A DNA stretch of 50,242 bases, from the NCBI RefSeq assembly GCF_011320075.1, contig NZ_JAANPA010000019.1, positions 1 to 50,242 on the forward strand, read 5' to 3'. Origin of the DNA: Sphingosinicella sp. YJ22 (lineage in GTDB: Bacteria > Pseudomonadota > Alphaproteobacteria > Sphingomonadales > Sphingomonadaceae). The notes under the pieces were generated by a model. The model ran no database searches, was not told the origin of the DNA, and saw only the letters and a program-made list of their open reading frames with translations. Of the stretch, positions 1-9,180 are shown one piece after another. Every line of letters begins with the position of its first letter. Within the stretch, counting starts at the first letter, position 1. Both the position numbers and the translations under genes were made by a program.

Positions 1-110
1 TCCGACGAAGGCGGATGGTGGAGGGGTAACCCGGCCGTGCGCTGCCCTACCCCTCCACCATGCTGCGCATGGTCCCCCTCCCCCAGCAAGCTCGGGGAGG
101 AACTGCCTTC
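1..110. repeat. Palindromic repeat inside the dnaE2 reading frame
   Basis: Two hairpins lie in tandem. A perfect 14-bp inverted repeat pairs 15-28 (ATGGTGGAGGGGTA) with 48-61. A second hairpin near 76-100 pairs a CCTCCCC arm with GGGGAGG around an AGCAAGCT loop. The composition resembles intergenic sphingomonad repeats. On the minus strand it begins immediately after the conserved DnaE2 motif WDCTLE and remains free of stops in the dnaE2 frame to position 3. Its left boundary is outside the window. Confidence 0.75.
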
Positions 111-2492
111 CAACGTGCAATCCCACCGGCTCTCGTTGATGCACACGGCGCGAACCTCCACCCCATGCTCGCGCGCGTCGCGAACGATCTGCGCGGGCGC
201 GTAGAAGCCCATCGGCTGGGCGTTGAGCAGGGCCGCGCAGAACACGTCCGGATGGTGGCACTTCATCCAGGACGAGGCGTAGGCGATCTTGGCGAAGCTC
301 GCCGCGTGGCTCTCCGGAAAGCCGTAGCTGCCGAACCCCTCGATCTGCTTGAACGTCCGCTCGGCGAAATCCTGGCTGTAGCCGCGCTCGATCATCCCGC
401 CGATCATCTTGTCGCGGAACGCGCCGACGCCGCCGGTCGACTTGAACGTCGCCATCGAACGGCGGAGCTGGTCGGCCTCGGACGGGGAGAAGCCCGCGCC
501 GACGATCGCCACCTTCATCGCCTGCTCCTGGAACAGCGGCACGCCGAGCGTCTTCTCGAGGACCTCGCGAAGCTCCGCCGAAGGATATTCGACCTTCTCC
601 TTGCCCTCGCGGCGGCGGAGATAGGGATGGACCATATCGCCCTGGATCGGCCCCGGCCGCACGATCGCGACCTCGATGACGAGATCGTAGAACCGCTCCG
701 GCTTCATCCGCGGGAGCATCGACATCTGCGCCCGGCTCTCGATCTGGAAGGTGCCGAGCGTGTCGGCCTTCTGGATCATCCTGTAGGTCTTGGGGTCGTC
801 CTCCTGCAGCACCGGCGAGGCGAGGCCCATGTCGACCTGCTTGTGGTCACGCAGCAGGTCGAAGGCGCGGCGCATGCAGCCGAGCATGCCGAGGCCGAGC
901 ACGTCCATCTTCATGAAGTGGAGCGCGGCGATGTCGTCCTTCTCCCACTCGATGACTCGGCGGTCCTCCATCGTCGCCGGGGCGATCGGAACGAGGTCGT
1001 CCAGCCGGTCCTCGGTCAGCACGAAGCCGCCGGGATGCTGGCTGAGATGGCGCGGCGTGCCGATCAGCTGGCGCGACAGTTCCAAGGTCAGCGCCAGGCG
1101 CGGGTCGCCGAGGTCGAAGTTGAGATCGCGGACATGGCGCTCCTCGACGCCGCCTTCGGACCAGCCCCAGATCTGGCTCGAAAGGGCGCCGGTCATGTCC
1201 TCGGGCAGGCCCAGCGCCTTGCCGACATCGCGCACCGCCCCGCGCGTGCGGTAGCGGGTAACGACCGCGGTCAGCGCCGCCCGCCTGGTGCCGTAGGTGC
1301 GGTAGATCCACTGGATCACCTCCTCGCGCCGCTCATGCTCGAAATCGACGTCGATGTCGGGCGGCTCGCCGCGCTCCTCGGAGATGAAGCGCTCGAACAG
1401 CAGCTTGTGCTTGATCGGGTCGATCGAGGTGATTCCGAGCAGAAAGCAGACCACCGAATTGGCGGCGCTGCCGCGGCCCTGGCACAGGATGCCCTCGCCG
1501 CGGGCGAAGCGGACGATCGCGTTCACGGTGAGAAAGTAGGGCGCGTAATTGAGCCGCCCGATGATCGCGAGCTCATAGGCGAGTTGCTTCTCGTAAGGCT
1601 CCGGCAGGCCGCCGGGGAACATCGCCGCCGCCTCGGCGCGCGCCATCTTCTCCAGCGCCTGCTGCGGGCTCATGCCCGGTGGCGCCTCGCTCGGATATTG
1701 GTAGCGGAGCTGGCCGAGGTCGAAGCCGCAGCGCGAGACGATCTCGCCGCTCGCCTCGACCATCTCCGGCCAGCGCGCGAACAATCGCGCCATCTCCGCG
1801 GCGCTCTTCATGTGGCGGTCGGCGAAGCGCTCGCGGCGGAAGCCGAGCGCGTCGATCGTGCATTTCTCGCGGATCGCGGTGACGACGTCCTGGAGCAGGC
1901 GCTTGTCGGGCGAATGGTAGAGCACGTCGCCGGTCGCCACCGGAGACACCCGGGCGCCGCGCGCGAGGCGGTCGAGCGCGGCGATCCGGCCGATGTCGCC
2001 GGGGCGGCGGCGGTAGGAGATGGCGCAATAAGCGCGGTCGCCGAACAGGTCGCGCAGGCGATGGAGCGTCGCCGCGGCGCCGTCGTCCGGATCGCCGGCG
2101 ACGAGGGCCGCGATCAGGCCTTCATTGTGCGCGGCGACTTCGTCCCAGCCGATCCGGCACTCGCTCTTGCCGAGCCACTTGCCACTGGCGTCTCGCTCAA
2201 GCGGCCGGCCGGCGGTGAGCAGCCGGGTCAGCCGCGACCAGGCGGCGCGGTCTTGGGGATAGACGAGCAGGCTCTCGCCCGAGACGAGGTCGAGCCGGCA
2301 GCCGGGCACCAGCCGCACCTTGGTGGCCTTCGACGCTTCCCAGGCGCGCACCATGCCCGCCACCGAGTTGCGGTCGACGATTCCGAGCGACGGGATGCCG
2401 AGCAGGGCCGCGGCCGAGAACAATTCCTCGGCGCTCGACACGCCGCGCAGGAAGCTGAAATGAGTCGCGACCTGGAGCTCGTGATAGGTCAC
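1..2492 (-). CDS. dnaE2: Error-prone DNA polymerase DnaE2 (ImuC), 3' end outside window
   Basis: Catalytic subunit of the ImuA-ImuB-DnaE2 translesion mutasome, a C-family polymerase. The start is GTG at 2490-2492, overlapping the imuB stop as GTGA. The N-terminus ([17 protein letters not shown]) is the usual DnaE2 PHP-domain opening. The palm motif PDIDVDF places catalytic aspartates at about D379 and D381, and MKMDVLGLG gives the third at about D530. Recognisable DnaE2 sequence runs to WDCTLE (about residue 795). The following 35 visible codons do not look like DnaE2: they are a palindromic repeat read in frame, open to the window edge. Normal length is near 1,080 residues, so roughly 250 should follow. 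Whether the frame resumes beyond the repeat cannot be seen, so the gene may be intact with an extra peptide or disrupted. Confidence 0.93.
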   Translation of the reverse strand, partial: MTYHELQVATHFSFLRGVSSAEELFSAAALLGIPSLGIVDRNSVAGMVRAWEASKATKVRLVPGCRLDLVSGESLLVYPQDRAAWSRLTRLLTAGRPLERDASGKWLGKSECRIGWDEVAAHNEGLIAALVAGDPDDGAAATLHRLRDLFGDRAYCAISYRRRPGDIGRIAALDRLARGARVSPVATGDVLYHSPDKRLLQDVVTAIREKCTIDALGFRRERFADRHMKSAAEMARLFARWPEMVEASGEIVSRCGFDLGQLRYQYPSEAPPGMSPQQALEKMARAEAAAMFPGGLPEPYEKQLAYELAIIGRLNYAPYFLTVNAIVRFARGEGILCQGRGSAANSVVCFLLGITSIDPIKHKLLFERFISEERGEPPDIDVDFEHERREEVIQWIYRTYGTRRAALTAVVTRYRTRGAVRDVGKALGLPEDMTGALSSQIWGWSEGGVEERHVRDLNFDLGDPRLALTLELSRQLIGTPRHLSQHPGGFVLTEDRLDDLVPIAPATMEDRRVIEWEKDDIAALHFMKMDVLGLGMLGCMRRAFDLLRDHKQVDMGLASPVLQEDDPKTYRMIQKADTLGTFQIESRAQMSMLPRMKPERFYDLVIEVAIVRPGPIQGDMVHPYLRRREGKEKVEYPSAELREVLEKTLGVPLFQEQAMKVAIVGAGFSPSEADQLRRSMATFKSTGGVGAFRDKMIGGMIERGYSQDFAERTFKQIEGFGSYGFPESHAASFAKIAYASSWMKCHHPDVFCAALLNAQPMGFYAPAQIVRDAREHGVEVRAVCINESRWDCTLEGSSSPSLLGEGDHAQHGGGVGQRTAGLPLHHPPSS

Positions 2493-4258
2493 CCCATCAT
2501 CCCCTGAAGCCACCAGCTGAGGTCGCCGGTGCGGGAGTCGACGCCGTCGCCCTTGCGGAACAGCCAGAAGCGGCGGCCGTCCTCGTCCTCGACCCGGAAA
2601 TAGTCGCGCACCGCCTCCGCCTCGGCGCGGCGGCGCCACCATTCGCCATGGATTCGCTCGGGGCCGTCGGCGCGGGTCACTCGGTAGGAGCGGCCGCGCC
2701 AAGTGAAGCGGCGCGGCGGCTGGTCGGGGAGGACGGCGAGGACTCCGTGGACCGGCTCGGGCGGCGACAGCAGCCGAAGCGGCCGCGGCCAGCTCGGCCA
2801 GGCGGCGGGCGAGGCGAGGGGCGCGGCTCGGCTGACGCTGCGCTCGGGCACGTCGCTCTCGATCGCGCTCATCCGGTAGAGGCGGCTCGGGCCGAGGCGG
2901 GCGGCGAGGCGGTCGATCAGCGGCACGAGGTCGGGCGCGGGCTTCTCCCCGGTCAGCGCGCCGTCGATCGGCTGGGCGCCCGACGGCTCGACCCGTTCGG
3001 CGGTGAGGCGCATCCGCTCGATTCCGAAGCCGGGGTCGATCGTCTCGATCTTCGGCAGCAGCAGGCGCAGCAAATGGGCGCCGTCGCGGGTGGCGCGGGC
3101 GGTGCCGATCGCGACCTCCTCGTCCTGATTGTCGACCCGGGTGCAGGTGAGGCGCATCGCGCGCGCGGCGAGGCCCTTCTTCTCGAGGTCGGCGACCAGC
3201 TCGCGCATCGCCGTTTCCATCGCTTCGGCGATCGCCTCGGCGCTTCCGATCGGTTCCTGGAAGCGCAGCAGCACCGACGGCGGGTCCTCGGGAGCGACCG
3301 GGTCGAACGGCTCGGCGGCGCGGCCCAGGGCCTGGTCGAGGCGGGTGAGCAGGGCGTTGCCGAAGCGGCGCTGGAGCGGCGCGCGCGGCATCGCGACGAG
3401 CGCGCCGATCCGGTCGATGCCGAGCCGCGAAGCCGTGGCGAGCTGCGCCTCGTCGAGTCGGAGCAAAGCAAGCGGCAGCGGCGCCAGCGCCTCGGCCTGG
3501 CCGGCGGGCGGGCACAGCGTGACCGGCTCGCGGCGATGGCGGGCGAGGGCGTGAGCGGCGCCGAACGTGTCGGCGACCGCGATCCGCGCGGCGAGGCCCA
3601 TGCGCGCGCAGAAGGCGACGATCCGCCGGCACATGCGCTCCTCGCCGCCGAACAGGTGAGCGACTCCGCTGAGGTCGAGCCACAGCCCGTCCGTCCCGGC
3701 GACCGCCGCGCGCGGAGTCCAGCGGCGGGCGGCGAACAAAGCGAGGCGCGTGAGCAGGGCCGAGTCGCCTTCCGGATCGGCGTCCTGGATGTCGAGGCCC
3801 GGAAACAGCGCCCGCGCCTGGGTCACCGCCATTCCGGGCGCCAGGCCCAGCGCCTGCGCCCGTTCGCACGCCGCGGCGACCAGCATTCGGTTGCCCACCT
3901 TCTGGGCCGTGACGAGCACCTGATACCCCACGCGCTCCGCGCGCAGGGAGGATTGCGGGGCACGAAAGGCTGGCGGCGCCGGCTCTTCCCGTCGCCCGAC
4001 CTCATGTTTCGCCCAGCGCGCGCCGGGGCGCCAGCCGCTGGTGTTGGGGCAGGAACAGTCGGCGATTCGCGCGCCGGGCTTCTCCACTTTGTCATTCCCG
4101 CGAAAGCGGGAATCCAGCTTCTCTTCTTCCGGCGTTCCTAAGGCAGCTGGATCCCCGCTTTTGCGGGAATGACGGTCAACGTTACGCCGCGCGCCGTTCC
4201 TCCGCCTGATGCGGTCGGTTGCGAGCGTGGGAAAATAGAGCGAGGCGAGCCTCGGCAT
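2489..4258 (-). CDS. imuB: ImuB, Y-family-like mutasome adaptor with repeat-encoded insert
   Basis: A 589-residue Y-family-like protein that links DnaE2 to the beta clamp in damage-induced mutagenesis. The N-terminus ([19 protein letters not shown]) is typical for ImuB. The core includes [28 protein letters not shown] and [17 protein letters not shown], and the C-terminal region ends in WWLQGMMG. The start lies 77 bp inside the end of imuA, a long but credible overlap because the N-terminal motif is well preserved. Residues about 29-57 (containing KSGDP and DSRFRGND) are encoded by a palindromic repeat at 4091-4173 and are not expected in the family. The stop overlaps the dnaE2 start (GTGA), so the two are translationally coupled. 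Confidence 0.92.
   Translation of the reverse strand: MPRLASLYFPTLATDRIRRRNGARRNVDRHSRKSGDPAALGTPEEEKLDSRFRGNDKVEKPGARIADCSCPNTSGWRPGARWAKHEVGRREEPAPPAFRAPQSSLRAERVGYQVLVTAQKVGNRMLVAAACERAQALGLAPGMAVTQARALFPGLDIQDADPEGDSALLTRLALFAARRWTPRAAVAGTDGLWLDLSGVAHLFGGEERMCRRIVAFCARMGLAARIAVADTFGAAHALARHRREPVTLCPPAGQAEALAPLPLALLRLDEAQLATASRLGIDRIGALVAMPRAPLQRRFGNALLTRLDQALGRAAEPFDPVAPEDPPSVLLRFQEPIGSAEAIAEAMETAMRELVADLEKKGLAARAMRLTCTRVDNQDEEVAIGTARATRDGAHLLRLLLPKIETIDPGFGIERMRLTAERVEPSGAQPIDGALTGEKPAPDLVPLIDRLAARLGPSRLYRMSAIESDVPERSVSRAAPLASPAAWPSWPRPLRLLSPPEPVHGVLAVLPDQPPRRFTWRGRSYRVTRADGPERIHGEWWRRRAEAEAVRDYFRVEDEDGRRFWLFRKGDGVDSRTGDLSWWLQGMMG
4091..4173. repeat. Palindromic repeat (83 bp) inside the imuB reading frame
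   Basis: The left arm is 4091-4117 and the right arm 4147-4173; they are near-perfect inverted copies, each holding a CCCGC...GCGGG core, separated by about 29 bp. This is the repeat that reads as PAKAGIQ on one strand and DSRFRGND on the other in many proteobacteria. It sits just past the imuA stop codon (4182-4184), so it is intergenic for imuA but coding and stop-free for imuB. Confidence 0.85.
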
Positions 4259-4952
4259 CGGGGGCCTCCAGAATCCAGGAACAGGGTTCGCCGCCGCGCT
4301 GGCGGGCGAGCTCGGCGGCGAGGCAGGGGCGGCCGATCCCCTCGACGGGCAGCGGCATCGACGGCGCGCCGCCGATCCGCCAGCGGGTCACCGCCGGCGA
4401 CGGCTCGGCGAGCGGGTCGCGGCCCGCTTTCTTCCAGCGCCGAAGCATGAGCGCCAGCGTTCCGCCCTCCTCAGCGGCGAGCTGGAGGCGGCGGGCCGAG
4501 GCCATCGCGCAGCGGCCGACTTCGCCGATCACCGCGCTGAGGCTGCCGTGGCGAAGCCCCTCCTCCATCACCGCCAGCACCTCCTCGTCGCTGCGGCACT
4601 CGGCGTAGAGCAGCCGCTCGGGGCCGAGGCCGGCGCCGGCGAGGCCGGGGGCGAACAGGTCGCGGCGGGCGAGCGCCCACAATATCTGGCCGCCCTCGTC
4701 CGCCCGCGACTTGCGGCCGGCGAGACCGGCGAGGAACAGGGTCGCCGACGCGTCGTCGGCGAAATCGGGGCTTCGCGCCGCAACCTCGTGAAGCGCCCGC
4801 GCCGCCAGCCCGCCGCCGGCGAGACGGCCGTCGACTTCCGCCACGCCGAGCGGCACGACCGGCGCCGCCGAGCCCGCGCCGATGCCCTCGATCCGCCGCA
4901 CCTCTGCGCGCAGGCTCTCCAGGCGTTCGGCACGGGCGGATGGGGCAGGCAT
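4182..4952 (-). CDS. imuA: ImuA, RecA-like SOS mutagenesis protein
   Basis: A 256-residue RecA/SulA-like partner of ImuB and DnaE2. The start is the ATG at 4950-4952 (MPAPSARAERLESLR). A longer upstream frame exists but would run through the SOS box, so it was not used. Recognisable features are the VPLGVAEVDGRLAGGGLAARALHEV segment early on, ILWALARRDLFAPGLAGAGL in the middle, and the C-terminal [20 protein letters not shown]. It is first in the imuA-imuB-dnaE2 operon. The GTTC-N7-GTTC operator lies 18 bp upstream, giving damage-inducible expression. The last 77 bp overlap the start of imuB. Confidence 0.93.
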   Translation of the reverse strand: MPAPSARAERLESLRAEVRRIEGIGAGSAAPVVPLGVAEVDGRLAGGGLAARALHEVAARSPDFADDASATLFLAGLAGRKSRADEGGQILWALARRDLFAPGLAGAGLGPERLLYAECRSDEEVLAVMEEGLRHGSLSAVIGEVGRCAMASARRLQLAAEEGGTLALMLRRWKKAGRDPLAEPSPAVTRWRIGGAPSMPLPVEGIGRPCLAAELARQRGGEPCSWILEAPDAEARLALFSHARNRPHQAEERRAA

Positions 4953-4970
4953 AAGCGACTCGGTTCGTTT

Positions 4971-4985
4971 GTTCGCTTTATGTTC
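4971..4985 (-). promoter_or_regulatory. LexA/SOS box for imuA-imuB-dnaE2
   Basis: GTTC at 4971-4974 and GTTC at 4982-4985, separated by exactly 7 bp, match the alphaproteobacterial LexA operator GTTC-N7-GTTC. On the minus strand a TTGACT at 5008-5003 stands 17 bp from GAACAT (4985-4980), so the operator overlaps the probable -10. It lies 18 bp from the imuA ATG and 67 bp from the divergent M16 peptidase gene. Confidence 0.88.
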
Positions 4986-5052
4986 CTGTTGTCGCTCCCG
5001 AGAGTCAAGCGAACGGCTCGACATTCCGCTGTCGGTGAAACACATAGGGCCG

Positions 5053-7887
5053 ATGTCGCTGCGTACCGCCGCTCTCGCGCTCCTCCTGATTCTCCCCGCC
5101 GCCGCTGCCACAGCCCAACAGGCGCCCGCGCCCGCGCCCGCGGCGCCGGGCTGGCTCTACCAAGGCAGCGACATCCCGCCCGACCCGGCCTGGCGCTTCG
5201 GCACCTTGGCCAACGGACTGCGCTACGCGGTGCGCCGCAACGCCCGGCCCGAGCGCCAGGTCTCGATCCGCCTACGCATCGACGCCGGCGCCCTCCACGA
5301 GCGGGAGGAGGAGCAAGGCTGGGCCCACCTCGTCGAGCATCTCGCCTTCCGCGGCACCGCCAATTTCGCCGACCGCGAGGCGCGCCAGATCTGGCAGCAG
5401 CTGGGCGCCAGCTTCGGCAGCGACACCAACGCCTTCACCGGGCCCACCCAGACCTTCTACCAACTCGACCTGCCCAATGCCGACCGGACCGGGCTCGACC
5501 GCAGCCTCCATGTCATCGCCGACATGATGTCCTCGGCCCTGTTCGCTCCCGCCGCGGTCGATGCCGAGCGCCAGATCGTCATCGCCGAGAAGGAGCGGCG
5601 GCCGGAATTGTCGGTGCGGCTCGGCGAGGCGGCGCGCGGCCTGTTCCATCACGGCCTCACCTTCGCCACCCGCGAGACGATCGGCACCGACGAGACCCTG
5701 CGCGGCGCCACCGCGGAGGGCCTGCGCGCCTTCTACCGCCGCTGGTACCGACCGGAGCGCGCCACCCTGGTCATGGTCGGCGACGCCGATCCCGACATGA
5801 TGGTCGCGCTGATCGAGCAGCGCTTCGGCGGCTGGCGCGGCCAGGGCGAAGGTCCCGCCGAGCCCGATTTCGGCACCCACGCCACGCCTCCTTCGCGCAC
5901 CGCGTCGCTGGTCTATGCCGGCGCCCCGAGCAACGCGACCATCGCCTGGTCGCGGCCCTACGACCCCCAGCGGCCGACCCGCGAACGCGAGCGCGACCAG
6001 ATGGCCGAATCGCTCGCCGCCACGATTCTCAACCGCCGGCTCGAGCGCCACGCCCGGGGCGAATCCGCCTTCATCAACGCCGGGGTCGGGGTGAACCGCC
6101 ACCGCGGCACCGCCGAGATCACCCAGCTCGCCATCACCGCCCGCAACGGCCATTGGCGCGAAGCGATGCAGCAGGCGTTCGCGATCGTCGCCGACGCCCT
6201 GCGCGCCCCGCCGAGCGCGGCGGAGATCGAGCGCGAATTGACCAACATCCGCACCGCGGCCGCCGCGGCGGTGCAGGGCGAGCCGACCGTCGCCTCCCAG
6301 CAATGGGCGGCGCGCATGATCGGCGCCGTCGACGACCGCGGCGTCATCACCTCGGCGCGGACGGCGCAGGCCCTGTTCGAGGAATTCGCGCCGCTCATGA
6401 CCCCGGAGCGGATAGCCGCCGCGACTCGCCGCCTGTTCGCGGGCGCCGAGCCGCGCCTGCTGCTGCTCTCGCCCGAGCCGATCGAGGGCGGCGACGAGGC
6501 GCTGGCCACCGCGCTCGCCGCCGCCGAGCGAGTCCAGCCCGCCACGCGCGGCGACGAGCGCAGCGTCGGCTTCGATTCGCTGCCCGCCTTGCCCGCGCCG
6601 GGCCGCGAGGTGTCGCGCGAGCGGATCGAGGATCTCGACGTCACCATCGTCCGCTTCGCCAACGGCTCGACCCTCACCTTCAAGCCGACCCGCTTCGAGG
6701 AAGGCCGGGTGCATGTCCGGCTGCGCTTCGGCGGAGGCCGTGCCGGCATCGATCCCGCCCGGCCGGTGATGACTTGGGCGGGCGGCCTGGTCGGGCCGTC
6801 GGGCCTTGCCGACCTCGACCTCGATGGCCTCGAACGGCTGACCACCGGCCGCCGAATCGGCCTGTCCTTCGCGGTCGACGAGGACGCCTACATGCTCGCC
6901 GGGACGACCAGCGCCGAGGACCTGCCCGACCAGCTGCGCCTGCTCACCACCAAGCTTACCCACCCGCGCTGGGACGCGGAGCTGTTCCGCCGCTTCCAGA
7001 CCAATGCGGTGCAGAGCTACGATCTCCAGTTCGCCACCGCTTCGGCGCGGGCCGGGCGCGAGATTCCGAGCCTGCTTTATTCCGGCGACTCGCGCTGGGG
7101 AGCGGTCGAGCGCGAAGCGCTTGCATCCGCGACGGTGGAAGACATGCGGGCCTATTTCGCGCCGCGCCTCGCCGAAGGGCCGGTTCATGTGGTGATCGTC
7201 GGGGACGTAACGCTCGACGCCGCGGTCGAGGCGGTGCGGCGCAGCGTCGCCGCCTTGCCGCCGCGCACGACGCCGGCGCCCGCGGTCGATCCGGCGCGCG
7301 TGGAGCCGCCCCAGCCGAACCCGGAGCCGCGCCGATTCACCCATAATGGCGACCCGAGCCAGGCCTTCGCCCTGATCGGCTGGTCGACGCTCGGCGGCCC
7401 CGACAATCTGCGCTCGCGCCGTGCCCTCGCGCTCGCGGCCAACATGTTCCGGGTGCGGCTGTTCGACCGGCTGCGCGAGGACGAAGGCGCGACCTATTCG
7501 CCGAGCGCCACCCATGCCAGCTCCGACATCTTCCCCAATTGGGGCGTCTTCTATGCGGCGGCGGAAGTGCGGTCCGAACGGATTCCGGCCTTCTTCCGCG
7601 CGGCGCGCGAGATCATCGCCGATCTCGCCGCGCGTCCGGTCGCGGCCGACGAGTTCGAGCGGGCCCAGAATCCGGTGATCAGCGGAATCGAGCGCAACCT
7701 CGCCAGCAACGGCTATTGGCTGGGCGCGATCGAGAGCATCGCCCACGATCCGGACGAGCTCGCCGCGGTCCGCTCCTTCCTCGCCGACTATCGCGCGCTC
7801 ACGCCGGAGGACGTCCGCCGCGCGGTCGCCGATCATGTCGTCGAACAGGGGGACTGGTCGCTGACCGTCCTTCCCGCCCGGCAATGA
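5053..7887 (+). CDS. M16 family zinc metallopeptidase, periplasmic
   Basis: A 944-residue pitrilysin/insulinase-type protease with a signal peptide (MSLRTAALALLLILPAAAATA, then QQ). The inverted zinc motif HLVEH is at residues 92-96, with the third ligand probably in IAEKE about 80 residues later. The length matches two-module M16 proteins with an active N-terminal half and an inactive C-terminal half. The ATG at 5053 is chosen because the signal peptide starts there; upstream in-frame sequence crosses the imuA promoter. It is divergent from imuA and probably unrelated in function. It likely degrades peptides in the periplasm. Confidence 0.93.
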   Translation: MSLRTAALALLLILPAAAATAQQAPAPAPAAPGWLYQGSDIPPDPAWRFGTLANGLRYAVRRNARPERQVSIRLRIDAGALHEREEEQGWAHLVEHLAFRGTANFADREARQIWQQLGASFGSDTNAFTGPTQTFYQLDLPNADRTGLDRSLHVIADMMSSALFAPAAVDAERQIVIAEKERRPELSVRLGEAARGLFHHGLTFATRETIGTDETLRGATAEGLRAFYRRWYRPERATLVMVGDADPDMMVALIEQRFGGWRGQGEGPAEPDFGTHATPPSRTASLVYAGAPSNATIAWSRPYDPQRPTRERERDQMAESLAATILNRRLERHARGESAFINAGVGVNRHRGTAEITQLAITARNGHWREAMQQAFAIVADALRAPPSAAEIERELTNIRTAAAAAVQGEPTVASQQWAARMIGAVDDRGVITSARTAQALFEEFAPLMTPERIAAATRRLFAGAEPRLLLLSPEPIEGGDEALATALAAAERVQPATRGDERSVGFDSLPALPAPGREVSRERIEDLDVTIVRFANGSTLTFKPTRFEEGRVHVRLRFGGGRAGIDPARPVMTWAGGLVGPSGLADLDLDGLERLTTGRRIGLSFAVDEDAYMLAGTTSAEDLPDQLRLLTTKLTHPRWDAELFRRFQTNAVQSYDLQFATASARAGREIPSLLYSGDSRWGAVEREALASATVEDMRAYFAPRLAEGPVHVVIVGDVTLDAAVEAVRRSVAALPPRTTPAPAVDPARVEPPQPNPEPRRFTHNGDPSQAFALIGWSTLGGPDNLRSRRALALAANMFRVRLFDRLREDEGATYSPSATHASSDIFPNWGVFYAAAEVRSERIPAFFRAAREIIADLAARPVAADEFERAQNPVISGIERNLASNGYWLGAIESIAHDPDELAAVRSFLADYRALTPEDVRRAVADHVVEQGDWSLTVLPARQ

Positions 7888-7975
7888 TCTCGGTCATCGG
7901 CATGAGCCCCGGCGGGGCGGCTGCGAGGCGGGGGAGATCACGCCTCGGCCCGGCAGCCGCGACCAGCAAAGATCG

Positions 7976-8006
7976 AGAGCGGTTCCACGCGAGTGGAAAC
8001 GGCTCT
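7976..8006. repeat. Imperfect inverted repeat between M16 and kinase genes
   Basis: AGAGCGGTTCCAC (7976-7988) and GTGGAAACGGCTCT (7993-8006) pair around a GCGA loop with one mismatch and one extra base. It resembles small dispersed alphaproteobacterial palindromes. It could act as a bidirectional mRNA-stabilising hairpin; no T-run follows. A GTG at 7993 that would extend the kinase frame lies in this palindrome and is not a convincing start. The rest of the 177-bp gap shows nothing else. Confidence 0.55.
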
Positions 8007-8064
8007 AGAGAGGCCGGCGGTGCGCGCTAGCTCATTGCCTGCCACTCCCTCAGCCGGGAGGTCG

Positions 8065-9180
8065 ATGCCCGCGAGCCTGGACTCCATGGGATTCCAGCGG
8101 CAGCCTTTCTTCAAGGACAAGAACCGCGCGTTCTGGATGCTCCAGTCGCTCGGCTGGGGCGGCTATTTCGTCCTTCGCACCCTGTCCGGAATCGCCAACG
8201 CGATGGGCTGGAGCTACGTGCTTCATACCGCGCTTCTGACCGCGACGGGCTATTCGGTCACCTTGCTGATGGCCGCGGCCTACCGGCGGCTGATCCGTGC
8301 CAAGCCGCTCGTCACCTGGGTCGCGACGGTGGCGATCATCCTGCTCGCCGCCGCCGCCTTCTCGGCGATCGAGACGTGGAGCCACGCGACCTTCATCTCG
8401 CCGGGCTCGGTGCCGGAAGGCTTCCGCTTCCTCGGCGCCATCCTGCTCACCGTCACGTTGCTGATCGCCTGGTCGGCGCTCTATTACGGCATCAATTACT
8501 ATCTGCTGCTCGAGGAGCAGAGCCGGCAATTGAATCGGCTCGAGCATCAGGCCTCGTCCGCACAGCTCGCCATGCTGCGCTACCAGCTCAACCCGCACTT
8601 CCTGTTCAACACGCTCAATTCCATTTCCACGCTCGTCCTGCTGCGGCAGACCGAGCGGGCCAATGCGATGCTGTCCCGCCTGTCGTCCTTCCTGCGCTAC
8701 ACGCTCGTCAACGAGCCGAGCGGAATGGTGACGATGACTCAGGAGGTGGAGACGCTGAAGCTCTATCTCGAGATCGAGAAGATGCGATTCGAGGAGCGTC
8801 TACAGCCGCGCTTCGAGATCGACCCGTCGGTCGAGCGGGCGCGGCTGCCGTCGCTGCTGCTCCAGCCGCTCGTCGAGAACGCCATCAAATATGCCGTGAC
8901 CCCGCAGGAGGAGGGGGCCGAGATCGCCATCGAGGGCAAGCGAGTCATCGACCGCGTGCTGATCACCGTGTCGGACACTGGGCCGGGGCCAGACGGGGCG
9001 CCGACCTATGTCGGCTCCACCGGGGTCGGCCTCGCCAACATCCGCGACCGCCTGGCCCAGGCCTATGGCGACAATCATCGTTTCGAAACGCAGAGCGTGC
9101 CCGCGGGGCCGGACACGCCGGGGGGCTTCCGCGTTCTCATTGAAATTCCCTATCAGATCGAAGCCGAGGAACCGAAATGA
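8065..9180 (+). CDS. LytS/AlgZ-type membrane sensor histidine kinase
   Basis: A 371-residue kinase of the LytS/YehU class (His_kinase plus HATPase). Four hydrophobic segments in the first 150 residues form the membrane sensor, followed by a short coiled linker (EEQSRQLNRLEHQASSAQ). The phospho-acceptor is H178 in LNPHFLFNTLNS. The ATP-binding part has LVENAIKYA and GVGLANIRDRL. The ATG at 8065 is preferred because a GGGAGG stands just before it; ATG 8086 is possible. The 3' end overlaps the response regulator as ATGA. The signal sensed is unknown. Confidence 0.92.
   Translation: MPASLDSMGFQRQPFFKDKNRAFWMLQSLGWGGYFVLRTLSGIANAMGWSYVLHTALLTATGYSVTLLMAAAYRRLIRAKPLVTWVATVAIILLAAAAFSAIETWSHATFISPGSVPEGFRFLGAILLTVTLLIAWSALYYGINYYLLLEEQSRQLNRLEHQASSAQLAMLRYQLNPHFLFNTLNSISTLVLLRQTERANAMLSRLSSFLRYTLVNEPSGMVTMTQEVETLKLYLEIEKMRFEERLQPRFEIDPSVERARLPSLLLQPLVENAIKYAVTPQEEGAEIAIEGKRVIDRVLITVSDTGPGPDGAPTYVGSTGVGLANIRDRLAQAYGDNHRFETQSVPAGPDTPGGFRVLIEIPYQIEAEEPK

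Noticed and set aside
60-2507. Very long plus-strand frame opposite dnaE2
   Set aside because: It mirrors dnaE2 codons; composition is Arg/Ala/Leu rich with no recognisable motif. High GC leaves antisense frames open.
2648-4141. Long plus-strand frame opposite imuB
   Set aside because: Antisense shadow of imuB; its tail (VIPAKAGIQ) is just the palindromic repeat.
7993-8064. N-terminal extension of the histidine kinase from GTG 7993
   Set aside because: The GTG is inside a palindromic repeat, has no ribosome-binding site, and the extra residues look non-conserved.
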